This document shows, piece by piece, positions 53,206 to 62,033 of a DNA stretch of 64,000 nucleotides. Source of the stretch: Microlunatus sp. Gsoil 973 (GTDB lineage: Bacteria; Actinomycetota; Actinomycetes; Propionibacteriales; Propionibacteriaceae); contig NZ_CP046122.1 of NCBI RefSeq assembly GCF_009707365.1, positions 3,162,001 to 3,226,000 of the forward strand. The letters run 5' to 3'. Both the position numbers and the translations under genes were made by a program. The notes beneath the pieces were generated by a model. That model had not been told where the DNA came from. It did not search any database and saw nothing but the letters and a program-made list of their open reading frames with translations. Numbering within the stretch: the first letter of the stretch is position 1; each line of letters opens with the position of its first letter.

Positions 53206-53655
53206 ATGTCCACGACTACCCACGACGTCCTTACTCGTCAGGTGATCGCCGGCGGCACGCGGCCGCGGGCTGCCCGGATCGCTGTCTTCGTCGCTCGGTT
53301 GCTGCTGGCCGGCGTGTTCGTCAACGCGGCCTCAGCCAAGCTCACCCTCAATCCTCAGGCCGTCACCGGTTTCACCCAGCTGGGCGGCGTACCGATGCTG
53401 ATCTTCGTCGGCCTCCTCGAGGTCGCCGGCGCAGTCGGCCTGGTCGTACCGATCCTTTCCGGATTCGCCTCCATCGGCACCACTGCCCTGCTGGCCATCA
53501 TCACCGTCGTGATCACCACGACGGCCGGCCCGACCTGGGCAGCGATGCCGGCGGCCTGCCTGGCGCTCAGCGTCGTGATCGCCTACCTGCAACGGCATCA
53601 GACCGTCCGGCTCGCCCGCTGGCTGCGCCGCACGGTGACCGCTCAGACCCGCTGA
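53206..53655 (+). CDS. DoxX-family membrane protein
   Basis: A 149-residue protein with four hydrophobic segments (VARLLLAGVFVNAASAKL, MLIFVGLLEVAGAVGLVVPIL, TTALLAIITVVITTT, AACLALSVVIAYL), the layout of DoxX proteins. Their role is loosely linked to redox and thiol stress. ATG 53206 has GAAGAGG upstream. It stands alone, 117 bp after the GH78 gene. Confidence 0.82.
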   Translation: MSTTTHDVLTRQVIAGGTRPRAARIAVFVARLLLAGVFVNAASAKLTLNPQAVTGFTQLGGVPMLIFVGLLEVAGAVGLVVPILSGFASIGTTALLAIITVVITTTAGPTWAAMPAACLALSVVIAYLQRHQTVRLARWLRRTVTAQTR

Positions 53656-53968
53656 TCATCGCTCCTGACCGATCCTGACCTCCGCGCGTGGTGATTGTTC
53701 CGCAGTCGCCACGCGCGGCGCCGTCCTGTAGTTGAATGGTGCGAACAGGTCGGGAGCCATGGCTGGCCTGAACGGCCCGAGCGGTCGGGCCCAGGGCCGG
53801 CCGACGACCGGGTCTGAGCGCCGATCCTGCGGGCCCGGGGTCACAGAGACCACGGTTCAGTCCCAGGAGCCCGGCGCTACCGTAGGCCCGTGAGCCGGCG
53901 CGCTGCCCGCAACCAGACGCCGTGCTCCGGGCCTACACCTTTTCTGACACCGACGGGCGGACCGTGGC
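53656..53968. other. Intergenic region without recognised gene
   Basis: About 310 bp. Frames here are short and match no family. It probably holds the promoter of the TIGR03086-type gene. I saw no clear hairpin or repeat. Confidence 0.4.
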
Positions 53969-54523
53969 ATGGATCTGATCTCAGCTGCCTCGATTGAGAT
54001 CGAGCGCGTCGTGCGGCAACTCCCCGCGGCTTCCTGGCCGCTGCCCACACCGATCGGCCTGACCGTCCGGGAACTCGTCGAGCATGTCGTGTCCGGCAAC
54101 GAGTTCACCGCGCTGCTCCTGGCCGGGGTGGGGCGTGACGAGGCCAGGGCGAAGCTCAGCGGCGACCCGCTGGCTGACGATCCCGGTCGCGCCGTGGCGG
54201 AGTCCTGCGCCCGCCAGGCCGAGGCATTCGCCGCGGTACCGCCTGACCGGCTGATTCCGGGTCCCGGCGGCGAAGTCCCTGCCGGCGACTTCCTGCTGTT
54301 CCGGTTGATCGACCTGGTGGTGCACGGCTGGGACCTGTTGCATGCAGCCGGCCTTGACGAGGCCCTCGATCCTGCGGTGGTCAGCGAGCTGTGGGTACGG
54401 GTGGAACCCGGACTGCCCGAATTGCTTGCCTACGGCGCCTACGGCGAAGGCCCGAGCGGCACGATCGGCCCGGACGCACCGGTGCAGACCAGATTGCTCG
54501 ACGCCCTCGGCCGGCGGCCCTGA
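53969..54523 (+). CDS. TIGR03086/maleylpyruvate-isomerase-type metal-binding protein
   Basis: A 184-residue protein of the DinB-like four-helix fold found in many actinobacteria. The metal-binding histidines and acid are in LVEHVVSGNEF and LVVHGWDLLHA. In related mycothiol-dependent enzymes such proteins use mycothiol as a cofactor. The exact reaction is unknown. It is followed after 24 bp by the YjbR-type gene in the same direction. Confidence 0.8.
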   Translation: MDLISAASIEIERVVRQLPAASWPLPTPIGLTVRELVEHVVSGNEFTALLLAGVGRDEARAKLSGDPLADDPGRAVAESCARQAEAFAAVPPDRLIPGPGGEVPAGDFLLFRLIDLVVHGWDLLHAAGLDEALDPAVVSELWVRVEPGLPELLAYGAYGEGPSGTIGPDAPVQTRLLDALGRRP

Positions 54524-54547
54524 GGGCCACTGGAATGATCTTGCACC

Positions 54548-54907
54548 ATGGCGACCGTCGATGACATCCGTCCGCTCGCGCTGAGCCTCGAACGTTCGTA
54601 TGAGGTGTACGTCCGGGGGCGCCGCAAGTTCCGGATCGGCAGCATCGTCTATCTCGCCTTCTCCGATGACGAAACGATCATGGGATTCGGGTTTCCCAAG
54701 GAGCAGCGCGAGGCGCTGGTCGCCGGTGAACCGGACAAGTTCCTGATGCCGGGACAGTCCGACCTTCGATTCAACTGGGTCGAGGCCCGGATGGCGGCCC
54801 TCGAGCCGGCCGAGGCGCGCGAACTGGTGCTCGATGCTTGGCGGATGTGCGTTCCGAAGAAGCTCGCCCGGGCCTATGACGCGGTCCATCCTGAAGGCCC
54901 CGGCTGA
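54548..54907 (+). CDS. MmcQ/YjbR-family protein
   Basis: A 119-residue protein of the YjbR/MmcQ type, a small alpha/beta fold related to DNA-binding domains but of unknown function. Recognisable parts are FRIGSIVYLAFSDDETIMGFGFPKEQREALV and MPGQSDLRFNWVEARMA, with the C-terminal AWRMCVPKKLARAYD. Probably co-transcribed with the upstream gene. The 14-bp tandem repeat lies about 60 bp downstream of its stop. Confidence 0.78.
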   Translation: MATVDDIRPLALSLERSYEVYVRGRRKFRIGSIVYLAFSDDETIMGFGFPKEQREALVAGEPDKFLMPGQSDLRFNWVEARMAALEPAEARELVLDAWRMCVPKKLARAYDAVHPEGPG

Positions 54908-54963
54908 GGCGGTTGCTGGCAGAACTGTGCCGGGTAGCGCGAGTCGGCCCAGAGCGTTCCAGC

Positions 54964-55018
54964 CCAGATCGGTCAGTCCAGATCGGTCAGTCCAGATCGG
55001 TCAGTCCAGATCGGTCAG
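54964..55018. repeat. 14-bp tandem repeat, about 3.9 copies
   Basis: The unit CCAGATCGGTCAGT is repeated without change three times, followed by a 13-base partial copy. It covers the last four codons and stop of the DDN-like gene (55001-55492) and runs about 40 bp beyond its stop. It looks like a variable-number repeat grown from the 3' end of that gene. Confidence 0.9.
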
Positions 55019-55492
55019 GGTCAGCCGCACCAGCGGAAGCGTCGTCCCCGACTCCTTGATCGGCTCCCCGAGGGTCTGCTCGAAGACCGGTGCCAGTCCG
55101 GACCAGGCGCGCGGGTGGGATGCCGCGTAGTTCCGGAGTGCCTCGGCTGCCTCATCGGCTGTCAGCCGCTGCGCCTCGACCGGTACGCGACGGCTGGTCC
55201 CGACCGAGATGTGTGCCCGGGGATGGGCGTCGAGATTGCGCAGCCACTCCGAGCGTTCCCCGAAGCCGGCCGCCACTGTGTACGAATCAGTGCCTCGGTC
55301 GACGACCTCGAGAACGACGTAGCGCGGCAGTCCGGACTTGCGTCCGACGTGCTCCAGCATCAGGAGTCGATGGCCGAACAGGAATCCGAGACCGACCCGG
55401 TAGAGCCTGATCGGTGCACGGACGACCCATCGGGTGCGCAACACTTTCGCAGCCAGCCGGGCCGCCCCGGATGGCTTTGGGTCGTCGGCCAT
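55001..55492 (-). CDS. F420-dependent nitroreductase/quinone reductase family (DDN-like)
   Basis: A 163-residue flavin/F420-type beta-barrel protein. The core GRKSGLPRYVVLEVVDRGTDSYTVAAGFGERSEWLRNLDAHPRAHI matches the Ddn/DUF385 family, which uses coenzyme F420H2 in mycobacteria. ATG 55492 has GGGGAGGA upstream. The C-terminal codons lie inside the 14-bp tandem repeat, so changes in repeat number could change or extend the tail. Its upstream neighbour on the plus strand is a small membrane-protein gene. Confidence 0.85.
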   Translation of the reverse strand: MADDPKPSGAARLAAKVLRTRWVVRAPIRLYRVGLGFLFGHRLLMLEHVGRKSGLPRYVVLEVVDRGTDSYTVAAGFGERSEWLRNLDAHPRAHISVGTSRRVPVEAQRLTADEAAEALRNYAASHPRAWSGLAPVFEQTLGEPIKESGTTLPLVRLTLTDLD

Positions 55493-55663
55493 GTCATTCC
55501 TCCCCGCGGTCTCGTCCGAACGGCGCGTCGCATCCTTCGGAACGGTAGCCCATCCCAGGTTCGGGCGTACTGGGAAGTTGCTGCTGGTCAGTCGCAGCAC
55601 GAACTTCCCAGTTCCGAGGACCCACGAGCTCTCAACCGGGCGGACAAGTTAGGGTCAGGGGCG

Positions 55664-55984
55664 ATGGTTGAATTTCGGATACCGGGAGCGGAGTTCCTCT
55701 CTGCAGCGGTTTTGGTCGTCTGCTTCGTGATCGCCTTGATCGTGATCAACACGCGCGCCGGAGGCAGGTCTCGCATGTTCGGGCTGCTCGGCGTGGCGAC
55801 GCTGTTCCTGAGCACGATCCTGGCGGCGCTCAACACATCGCTCGGCAGCGCGTACGGCACCACCGTGATCGCGTACAAGGTCGGCGCGGTGCTCGTCGCC
55901 CTGCTCGCGGCCACCGGCATGGTGCTGTTCGCGCTCGCAGTGGTGTGGGCTCGCCGGCTGAAGAAGCCGCGAGGTGAGCGCTGA
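55664..55984 (+). CDS. Small membrane protein, unknown function
   Basis: A 106-residue protein with three hydrophobic segments (FLSAAVLVVCFVIALIVI, FGLLGVATLFLSTILAAL, VGAVLVALLAATGMVLFALAVV) and a basic tail. No family recognised. ATG 55664 has AGGGTCAGGGG upstream. Its TGA overlaps the next start by one base, so both are made together, likely as partners in the membrane. Confidence 0.65.
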   Translation: MVEFRIPGAEFLSAAVLVVCFVIALIVINTRAGGRSRMFGLLGVATLFLSTILAALNTSLGSAYGTTVIAYKVGAVLVALLAATGMVLFALAVVWARRLKKPRGER

Positions 55985-56295
55985 TGCCGGCCAGTCTGAT
56001 CGTGGCAGTGGCCGTGGCGGCCGTCGGCCTGCTGGCGGCGGCGGTGCTGTTGATCAGGAGCGCGGCCGGTCTTCCACGGGTGCTTGGAATCATCGGCGCA
56101 GTGTTGATTCTGCTGGGCGTGGTCACCCGCTTTGCCTACCAGTGGCTGGTCGAACGTTTCCTCGGCCGGGTCGAGGACAGCACCATCGTCACGATCTTGG
56201 CGGTCGACACGGCGGCCGGCGGCATACTGACCGGCGCCGGACTGCTCCTGGTCAGCGCGGCGATCGCCGCCGCCGGCCGACAGCCCAAGATCTAG
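55984..56295 (+). CDS. Small membrane protein, unknown function
   Basis: A 103-residue protein with three hydrophobic segments (SLIVAVAVAAVGLLAAAVLLI, GIIGAVLILLGVV, GGILTGAGLLLVSAAIAAA). No family recognised. Translationally coupled to the preceding membrane-protein gene through TGATG. Confidence 0.65.
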   Translation: MPASLIVAVAVAAVGLLAAAVLLIRSAAGLPRVLGIIGAVLILLGVVTRFAYQWLVERFLGRVEDSTIVTILAVDTAAGGILTGAGLLLVSAAIAAAGRQPKI

Positions 56296-56316
56296 CCTCT
56301 GGCTTGCGAGCTCCGG

Positions 56317-56640
56317 TCAGGCGCTGACCTCGACCAGCCGTTCGAAGACGAACTCGTACGGCAGGTAGGAGACGTCGTACTCGTGCCCTGGCTGGTGCGG
56401 CAGCAACTGCGACATCTGGATGAGCCGCCATCCGTCCATCAGCGCATCCAGGCCGGTGGCGTACGGCGGCTCGTCACTGTCGCCCATCGTCGGGCGGGAC
56501 AGACCGGTGCCGTCGTAACGGGTCCAACCGATCACGTTGGAGTCCAGGGCCGAGGTGCCCAGGAAGAGGATCAACAGTTGCTGGCGCAGGTGCGGGTCGA
56601 TCGGGCGGACGCTGAAGGCTTCTTCGACTGTGCTGGTCAT
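56317..56640 (-). CDS. Conserved-looking hypothetical protein downstream of PhyH
   Basis: A 107-residue soluble protein, acidic, with LRQQLLILFLGTSALDSNVIGW and ALMDGWRLIQMSQLLP. No family recognised. It starts 64 bp after the PhyH stop in the same direction, so it may be a partner of that oxygenase. It could be a small substrate-binding or regulatory protein, but nothing in the sequence settles this. Confidence 0.6.
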   Translation of the reverse strand: MTSTVEEAFSVRPIDPHLRQQLLILFLGTSALDSNVIGWTRYDGTGLSRPTMGDSDEPPYATGLDALMDGWRLIQMSQLLPHQPGHEYDVSYLPYEFVFERLVEVSA

Positions 56641-56704
56641 GAATGCACTACTCCGGATTCTGTGCGGTTCTGGTTGATACGTCGCGCGGGTCGGGGACGG
56701 CGGG

Positions 56705-57583
56705 TCAGAGATTCCAGCCGGCGCCGGACCGGCTGGATCCCAGCCGTACGTCCGTGGCGCCGGGCGCCACGAATTGCGGCCGCAGCTGCTCGCGTGTCAG
56801 GTAGTTGTCGATATCGAAGAGCTGATCACCGGTCAGCGTGCGCCAGAGCTTGGCGCGGTTGACCAACTCGAGCCGGCCTTCGTTGGCCGAGGTCCAGCCG
56901 AAGCGGGCGGTCAGTTCCTTCAGCACGGCGGGATCGTCGATGTCGTCGGTGTTCCACAGCCGCAGTTGGCGTACGGTCGGGTTGAACCTGATCTTGAACA
57001 TGTAGCGCGGCACATCGGAGTCGTTGCGTCGCCCGCCGTGCCAGATCCCGTGATGCAGGAAGACCACCGTTCCGGCGGGGCAGACCAGCCGGGTCTGCCC
57101 GGCGAGATTCTGATACCGGCCGATGCCGGTCTGGTTGATCCTGCGCAGGTGGGTGCCGGGAACACTCAGGGTGCCACCCTGCTCCAACGTGACGTCCCGC
57201 GGGTAGTACATGAGCTGTACGTCGAAGGCGTCGGTCCGGGTGTCCAGGATGGCGTCGCCGTGCATGTTCTGGGCCTCGCCGCCGCGCGGTGGCCGAATGT
57301 GGACCGCGTGGTGATCGATCACCGGGCCGGGGCCGACCAGACTCTGCAACGCACCGGCGACCGGCGGAAGATCAAGCAGTTCGCGGACGAACGTGCCCGT
57401 CGGAAAGGCCTCGTCCAACGGTGTGCCGTACGGATAACCCGGAATCCCGGCGTCCAGCACTTCGATGGCGCGCTGGTTCATGCTGTCCGGCACCACCGCC
57501 TCCAGAGCGAAGCTGCCGTGTGACACGAAGTGGGCCATTTCCACCGAGCCCATCAGGTGCTTGCGGTCGACCAGCGCGGTCAT
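56705..57583 (-). CDS. Phytanoyl-CoA dioxygenase (PhyH) family protein
   Basis: A 292-residue Fe(II)/2-oxoglutarate-dependent oxygenase. The iron ligands are H108 and D110 in NMHGDA and H182 in HHGIWHGG, with an arginine-bearing segment after it for 2-oxoglutarate. The substrate could be a natural-product or carbohydrate-related compound; bacterial PhyH proteins are diverse. AGGAAGGA precedes the ATG at 57583. It is divergent from an AraC regulator, with 150 bp between, and the regulator probably controls it in response to the substrate. Confidence 0.85.
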   Translation of the reverse strand: MTALVDRKHLMGSVEMAHFVSHGSFALEAVVPDSMNQRAIEVLDAGIPGYPYGTPLDEAFPTGTFVRELLDLPPVAGALQSLVGPGPVIDHHAVHIRPPRGGEAQNMHGDAILDTRTDAFDVQLMYYPRDVTLEQGGTLSVPGTHLRRINQTGIGRYQNLAGQTRLVCPAGTVVFLHHGIWHGGRRNDSDVPRYMFKIRFNPTVRQLRLWNTDDIDDPAVLKELTARFGWTSANEGRLELVNRAKLWRTLTGDQLFDIDNYLTREQLRPQFVAPGATDVRLGSSRSGAGWNL

Positions 57584-57733
57584 CGGTCATTCCTTCCTCA
57601 GGGTTGCGACCATGTGACTCCGAGCGCCGTCCAAGCATGGTTGCCCCAGACGACGATCAGTCCTGTTCAGATTAGGGATCGCGCGAGGTCGTTGTCGTGG
57701 TGCTGACACGGCAACTACTGGTTCAATTCCTGC

Positions 57734-58588
57734 ATGAGCACGTCTGTGGTGGAAACCGGGCGATCACCCGCTCCGGGCCGAAGCGTCTTCATCGATCTCG
57801 ACGAGCCGCCCGAAGTGGTCAACCAGGGCCGGGGCGTGCACGGCGTCAGCCGGCGGGAAGATCGGTTCCGGCTTCCCGAGCTCTGGTCGCTCCACCTGTA
57901 CGGCTATCACGCGGAGTTGCAGGTCGACGGGCTGAGCCTTCGGGTCGCGCCGGGGACGGTCTCCCTGGTGCCGCCTGCGGCGGACATCCGATACCGCTAC
58001 CAGGGCCCGTCGACCCACCTCTACGCGCACCTGCGGGCACGTGGTGGTTACAGCCGGTCAGAGGAATCCGGCCCGCTCACCCGGCTGGAAGTGCTGATGT
58101 CGCCGGGTGCGGAACTGCCGACGATCACCGATCTGATGGAATCGGCGGTGGCCGCCGCGCCGGTGCGACCGGTTCGCACCCGGGCTGACGTCTGGCAGGT
58201 GCTGCTCCGGCTGGCCGACCGTCCGGCGATCCCCCGCGCCACACCGGTCGCCCGTGATCATGTCGTCGCCGCCATGTCATACATCGAGTCCCGGCTGCCC
58301 GAACCGCTGACAGTGCCGGAGGTGGCCGAGGCGGTCGGCATCTCGACCAACCACCTCGCCCGCCTCTTCGGTAGCGAAGCCGGGCAGACCGTCGTCGGCT
58401 ACATCCGTCGCCGCCGGATCGATCGCGCCCGCCGCCTGCTCGCTGCCAGCACGATGTCGATCAGCGCCATCGCAGCGAGCGTCGGCATCCCGGATCTCCA
58501 GTCGTTCAACAAGGCCTGCCGTACGGTGACCGGCCGCTCGCCACGTCAGCTCCGGGACGGCACGATCCCTGACAGCCCCGCTTCCTGA
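57734..58588 (+). CDS. AraC-family transcriptional regulator
   Basis: A 284-residue regulator. An N-terminal cupin-like sensor (about 20-160) is followed by the AraC double helix-turn-helix (about 180-277). The first HTH is TVPEVAEAVGISTNHLARLFGSEAG, the linker IRRRRIDRARRLLAA, and the second HTH MSISAIAASVGIPDLQSFNKACRTVTGRSP. It is divergent from the PhyH gene and likely its activator. The ligand is probably a sugar or a PhyH substrate. Confidence 0.88.
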   Translation: MSTSVVETGRSPAPGRSVFIDLDEPPEVVNQGRGVHGVSRREDRFRLPELWSLHLYGYHAELQVDGLSLRVAPGTVSLVPPAADIRYRYQGPSTHLYAHLRARGGYSRSEESGPLTRLEVLMSPGAELPTITDLMESAVAAAPVRPVRTRADVWQVLLRLADRPAIPRATPVARDHVVAAMSYIESRLPEPLTVPEVAEAVGISTNHLARLFGSEAGQTVVGYIRRRRIDRARRLLAASTMSISAIAASVGIPDLQSFNKACRTVTGRSPRQLRDGTIPDSPAS

Positions 58589-58608
58589 GACTCGGCTTGC
58601 GTTGATCG

Positions 58609-59787
58609 TTACGCCGCAGACCGGACGAACCTGATCGTGACGAAACGCGGCCGGCAGTTGTTGGCATCGGCCAGCAGATCATCGCCGTTGCCGCTGTTGA
58701 CGTTGTAGGAGACGACGAGTTCACCGGGCTTGCTGATCTCCGGATGAGCGGCGACGTTGTACGGCGCGTAGAGGTTGCCGACACCGCCTTCGGGTGCTGT
58801 GTAGACCGCCGTTCGGCCGGTGAAGGGACCGACCGGGGTCGGGGCGGTGGCGACGTAGATCCGGTGATCGGTGAAGATCGCTGCCGACGTCGTGGTCAGG
58901 ACGAACTGCCCGTTCATCGGGGTGACGCTGTAGGAAGCGCCGACGTCATCAGTGACTGCGGTCGAGGATTCCGGATCGGAGGACCAGGTGTCGCCGGTCC
59001 AGAACTGCCAGCGATGTTCGATCAGCTGGCCGACTCTGGCGCGGGCAACGTGCATGGCACTGTCCTTGATGCCGTAGATGTAGATGTAGCCGCCGCAGGA
59101 AACCAGTTCGTTGCCCCAGTTGACGCCATCCGGCTGCCCGTACGTGCGGGTGATCTTGTCGATCGTGAAGTCTTTGGTGTAGGTGACGATGTCGGAGCCG
59201 AGCCAGCCGAAGTTCCACGGCGGCGGGCCGTCGGTCTGGCCGATGCGGCCCTGGAAGACCCGCAACTTGCCGCCGTCCATGATGCCGTCGCCGTTCCAGT
59301 ACCACGGGTCTCCGTTCACGGCGTCCGGCGGCGAGGCGATCGACGCCGGCGCCTCGTGGGTCCCGCCGGTGATTGTCGTATAGGGCACGCCGTCGAGGTG
59401 GGCGGGCAGGATCGAGCCGTGGATGAAACCGGGGTTGGTGAGACTCTCGTCGGGATTGACCGGACCCAGGAAGGTGTCGTTCATCAGCCAGGCGACATGA
59501 TCACCAGGAAGCTTCACCGAATAGGTTCCGTCCGACGAGGCCCAACCACCGTGATTGGACCAGCCACCGCCACCGTTGCCGAACTCACGGAACGCCTCGG
59601 TGAGTCGGGTGTTCGCGGTGGCCATCGGGGTGGTCGGATCCTTCGGGCGGACTCCGGTACAGGAGGTGAACCCGTCGGGATTCGGGCCACTGGCGGGTTC
59701 CGCCCCGGCTTGGGCGGGAACCGCGATGATCCCGGCGAGGCCGGCCAGCAGTGCCGCACCGAGAACTCGTTTGGGGAGAGCGTGCAT
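58609..59787 (-). CDS. Secreted DUF5005/DUF4185-like propeller protein
   Basis: A 392-residue exported protein. Signal peptide 1-27 (AVPAQAGA). The mature part shows the five-bladed GH43/DUF4185-like propeller pattern: GDHVAWLMNDTFLGPV, NGDPWYWNGDGIMDGGKLRVFQGR, GWLGSDIVTYTKDF, ELVVSYNVNSGNGDDLLADANNCRPRFVTIRF. It may bind or hydrolyse an extracellular glycan. Catalytic residues are not certain. It is the last gene of the sugar ABC operon, 13 bp after the SDR, so it may release the substrate that the transporter takes up. ATG 59787 gives the best signal peptide, with GGAG upstream. Confidence 0.75.
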   Translation of the reverse strand: MHALPKRVLGAALLAGLAGIIAVPAQAGAEPASGPNPDGFTSCTGVRPKDPTTPMATANTRLTEAFREFGNGGGGWSNHGGWASSDGTYSVKLPGDHVAWLMNDTFLGPVNPDESLTNPGFIHGSILPAHLDGVPYTTITGGTHEAPASIASPPDAVNGDPWYWNGDGIMDGGKLRVFQGRIGQTDGPPPWNFGWLGSDIVTYTKDFTIDKITRTYGQPDGVNWGNELVSCGGYIYIYGIKDSAMHVARARVGQLIEHRWQFWTGDTWSSDPESSTAVTDDVGASYSVTPMNGQFVLTTTSAAIFTDHRIYVATAPTPVGPFTGRTAVYTAPEGGVGNLYAPYNVAAHPEISKPGELVVSYNVNSGNGDDLLADANNCRPRFVTIRFVRSAA

Positions 59788-59800
59788 GGGAGATGCTCCT

Positions 59801-60622
59801 TCAGGTTGACAACAGGACGCGGCCGGGGGTTGCGAGCATGCCCGCGTCCACGACCACGGTCGTTCCGGTGATGTAGGAGGCCGATGAGCTGCAGAGAAAG
59901 GCCACGACCGCCGCAATCTCGTGGGGCTGTGCCATCCGGCCGTGTGCGGCGGTCACCGGCGGATCCGGCGGCCTGGCGGCCGGGCGCCCGTCGTCGGGCG
60001 ACCCGTCGACGGTGACCAGTGGGGTCAGGACCGGTCCGGGGGCCACACTGTTGACCCGGATGCCATCGGTCGCATGATCAACTGCCATCGACCGGGTGAG
60101 CGCGTCGAGGCCGGCCTTGCTGACCGAGTAGCCGAGTACGCGTGGTTGCGGGGTGTGGCCTTGGACCGAGGAGACGTTGACAATGGATCCGCCGTGGCGG
60201 GCCCGGAGGTGTGGGACCGCGAACTTCGCGGCGAGGAAGGCGCCGGTCAGATTCGTGTCGATCACGGTGTGCCAGGCGTGTTCGGTGGTGTCCTCGACCG
60301 TCCCGTAGGTCTGAACGCCGGCGCAACAAACCAGCATGTCCAGGCCGCCGTACCGATCCGCGGCGAGATCCATCAGCCGGTGCATGTCGTCTGCCGACCG
60401 GACGTCGGCGGTCGTTCCGGTGACGGCGGTGCCGAACTCGGCCAGCTCCCGTTCGGCAGCCCCGACCGTGTCGGGGTCGTGGCTGCAATAGACCACGCTG
60501 ACGCCGTCGCGTGCCAGCGCGGCAACCGTGGCGCGGCCGATGCCGGTTGATCCGCCGGTGACGACGGCGACGCGGCCGCCGCCCCCGATGGACGAACGAT
60601 GGTGTGAAGGCGTGTCCCGCAT
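59801..60622 (-). CDS. Short-chain dehydrogenase/reductase
   Basis: A 273-residue NAD(P)-dependent SDR. The cofactor loop is VAVVTGGSTGIGRATV, the NAG-like motif is CCAGVQTYG, and the catalytic residues are the Ser in IVNVSSVQGH and the Tyr and Lys in YSVSKAG. Specific for a sugar, alcohol or keto compound that cannot be named. ATG 60622 was chosen over a TTG at 60625. It follows the binding-protein gene by 9 bp and is part of the same operon, so it may process the imported sugar. Confidence 0.88.
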   Translation of the reverse strand: MRDTPSHHRSSIGGGGRVAVVTGGSTGIGRATVAALARDGVSVVYCSHDPDTVGAAERELAEFGTAVTGTTADVRSADDMHRLMDLAADRYGGLDMLVCCAGVQTYGTVEDTTEHAWHTVIDTNLTGAFLAAKFAVPHLRARHGGSIVNVSSVQGHTPQPRVLGYSVSKAGLDALTRSMAVDHATDGIRVNSVAPGPVLTPLVTVDGSPDDGRPAARPPDPPVTAAHGRMAQPHEIAAVVAFLCSSSASYITGTTVVVDAGMLATPGRVLLST

Positions 60623-60631
60623 CAACGGCGC

Positions 60632-62008
60632 CTAGTTCGCCTTGATCAACTTGTTGACACTCTCGGCGTACGCATCGAGTGTCGGTCCGACCGGCTTCTT
60701 GCCCTGAAGCATCGGATTCCATTGGCTCTTGGTCAGATTGCCCGCCTTGCCGGCCCACGGGTCGAGGAAACCGGTGCCGACCTTCTGCTCGTTCTGCAGC
60801 TCCTGTTCCACGGTGGCCGACACCTGTTTGCCGATCGCTCCGTGGCTGCGCAGGTTGTCAAGGTAACCCTTGGAACCGGGCACGTAGGCGATCGGTGCCA
60901 CCGGGTCCTTGGCGTAGGCCTCGTTGAAGACCGTGGTGAGCATGTAGGAGATGACCTGCCAAGTGGCGTCGGGATTCTTCAGCCCGACGGGCGAACAGAA
61001 CGCGTTCGCCTCCAACGGTGCGATCTGTGCGGCCGAACCACCCGGGATCGGCGCGTACCCCCAACTCATTGTCGGTTTGCCGTCGAAGATCGCCACGGCA
61101 TTCCACTGGCCGCCCCAGACCATCGGGACCTGACCATTGATGAAGGCTGCCCAAGTGTTGGTGCCGGTGAAGTCTGGGTCGGTCACCTCGCCGGCCCGGA
61201 TCGCCTGCGACCAGCGGGTTGCGCCCTCCTTCAGCTGTGCGTCTGCGCTGAACTTCGACACGTTCTTCCAGGTCCGCTCCGCCGCAAGTCCGTTCCCACC
61301 GTTGCTGATCGAGTAGATCGACAAGCCGACGGGGTCGTAGAGATCGCCCCAACCGGTCTGCATTCCGTATTGCTTCGTCTTGCCGCCCTCGGTGATGGTC
61401 AACTTCTTCATGTCGGTGAAGAGGTCGTCCCAGGTCCAGTCCGCGGACGGGAGCTCCAGGCCGGCCTTTCTGAACAGGTCGGCGTTGTAGAAGACGCCGT
61501 ACGTGTTCGCCTCGTTGGGCACTCCGTATTGCTTGCCGCCGACCTCGTACTGATCAAGGTAACCGGGTCCGAACCTGGCCTTGTCCACCGGCGCCTTCTT
61601 CGCGCCGGCGGCGGTGCCGTCGACATAGGACGTCCAGTCGTACAGCTTGCCGCTGGCCGCCAGGGGCTGGAAGCTGTTGTCCAGGTTGGCGCACCAGAAG
61701 ATGTCCGGCAACGTATTGGACAACACCATCGAGTTGATCTTCTGGTAGTACTGCGCGCCCGAGCCGACGTAGACCAACTTGATCTTGATACCGGACTTCT
61801 CGGTGAGCTTGTCCAGCGACTCCTGGTAGAGCTTGCGGTCCTGGGGATTCGCCCACGTCATCAGGGAGACAGTGGTCACCCCGTCGCCACCCTGTCCGCT
61901 GGTGCCATTGGCGCCGGTGCCGCCACTGAATCCGCCACAAGCAGCTGAGACGGCCGCCAGACCGCCGGCAACCAGCCCTGCGAAGATGCTCTTGATACGT
62001 CGTCCCAT
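60632..62008 (-). CDS. Sugar ABC transporter substrate-binding lipoprotein
   Basis: A 458-residue extracytoplasmic binding protein of the family 1 type. Lipobox AVSAAC near residue 24, then VTTVSLMTWANPQDRKLYQES, and LPDIFWCANL and PNEANTYGVFYNADLFRKAGL, typical of the maltose/multiple-sugar group. It captures an oligosaccharide outside the membrane and delivers it to the two permeases. GGAG lies upstream of the ATG. No ATPase gene is in the window; actinobacteria often use a shared MsiK-type ATPase. Confidence 0.9.
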   Translation of the reverse strand: MGRRIKSIFAGLVAGGLAAVSAACGGFSGGTGANGTSGQGGDGVTTVSLMTWANPQDRKLYQESLDKLTEKSGIKIKLVYVGSGAQYYQKINSMVLSNTLPDIFWCANLDNSFQPLAASGKLYDWTSYVDGTAAGAKKAPVDKARFGPGYLDQYEVGGKQYGVPNEANTYGVFYNADLFRKAGLELPSADWTWDDLFTDMKKLTITEGGKTKQYGMQTGWGDLYDPVGLSIYSISNGGNGLAAERTWKNVSKFSADAQLKEGATRWSQAIRAGEVTDPDFTGTNTWAAFINGQVPMVWGGQWNAVAIFDGKPTMSWGYAPIPGGSAAQIAPLEANAFCSPVGLKNPDATWQVISYMLTTVFNEAYAKDPVAPIAYVPGSKGYLDNLRSHGAIGKQVSATVEQELQNEQKVGTGFLDPWAGKAGNLTKSQWNPMLQGKKPVGPTLDAYAESVNKLIKAN

Positions 62009-62033
62009 AGCCCGTCGACTCCTTTGTGTCTGG

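Noticed and set aside
54964-55018. Possible CRISPR array
   Set aside because: The units are directly adjacent with no spacers, and only 14 bp long, so it is a simple tandem repeat. No cas gene is near.
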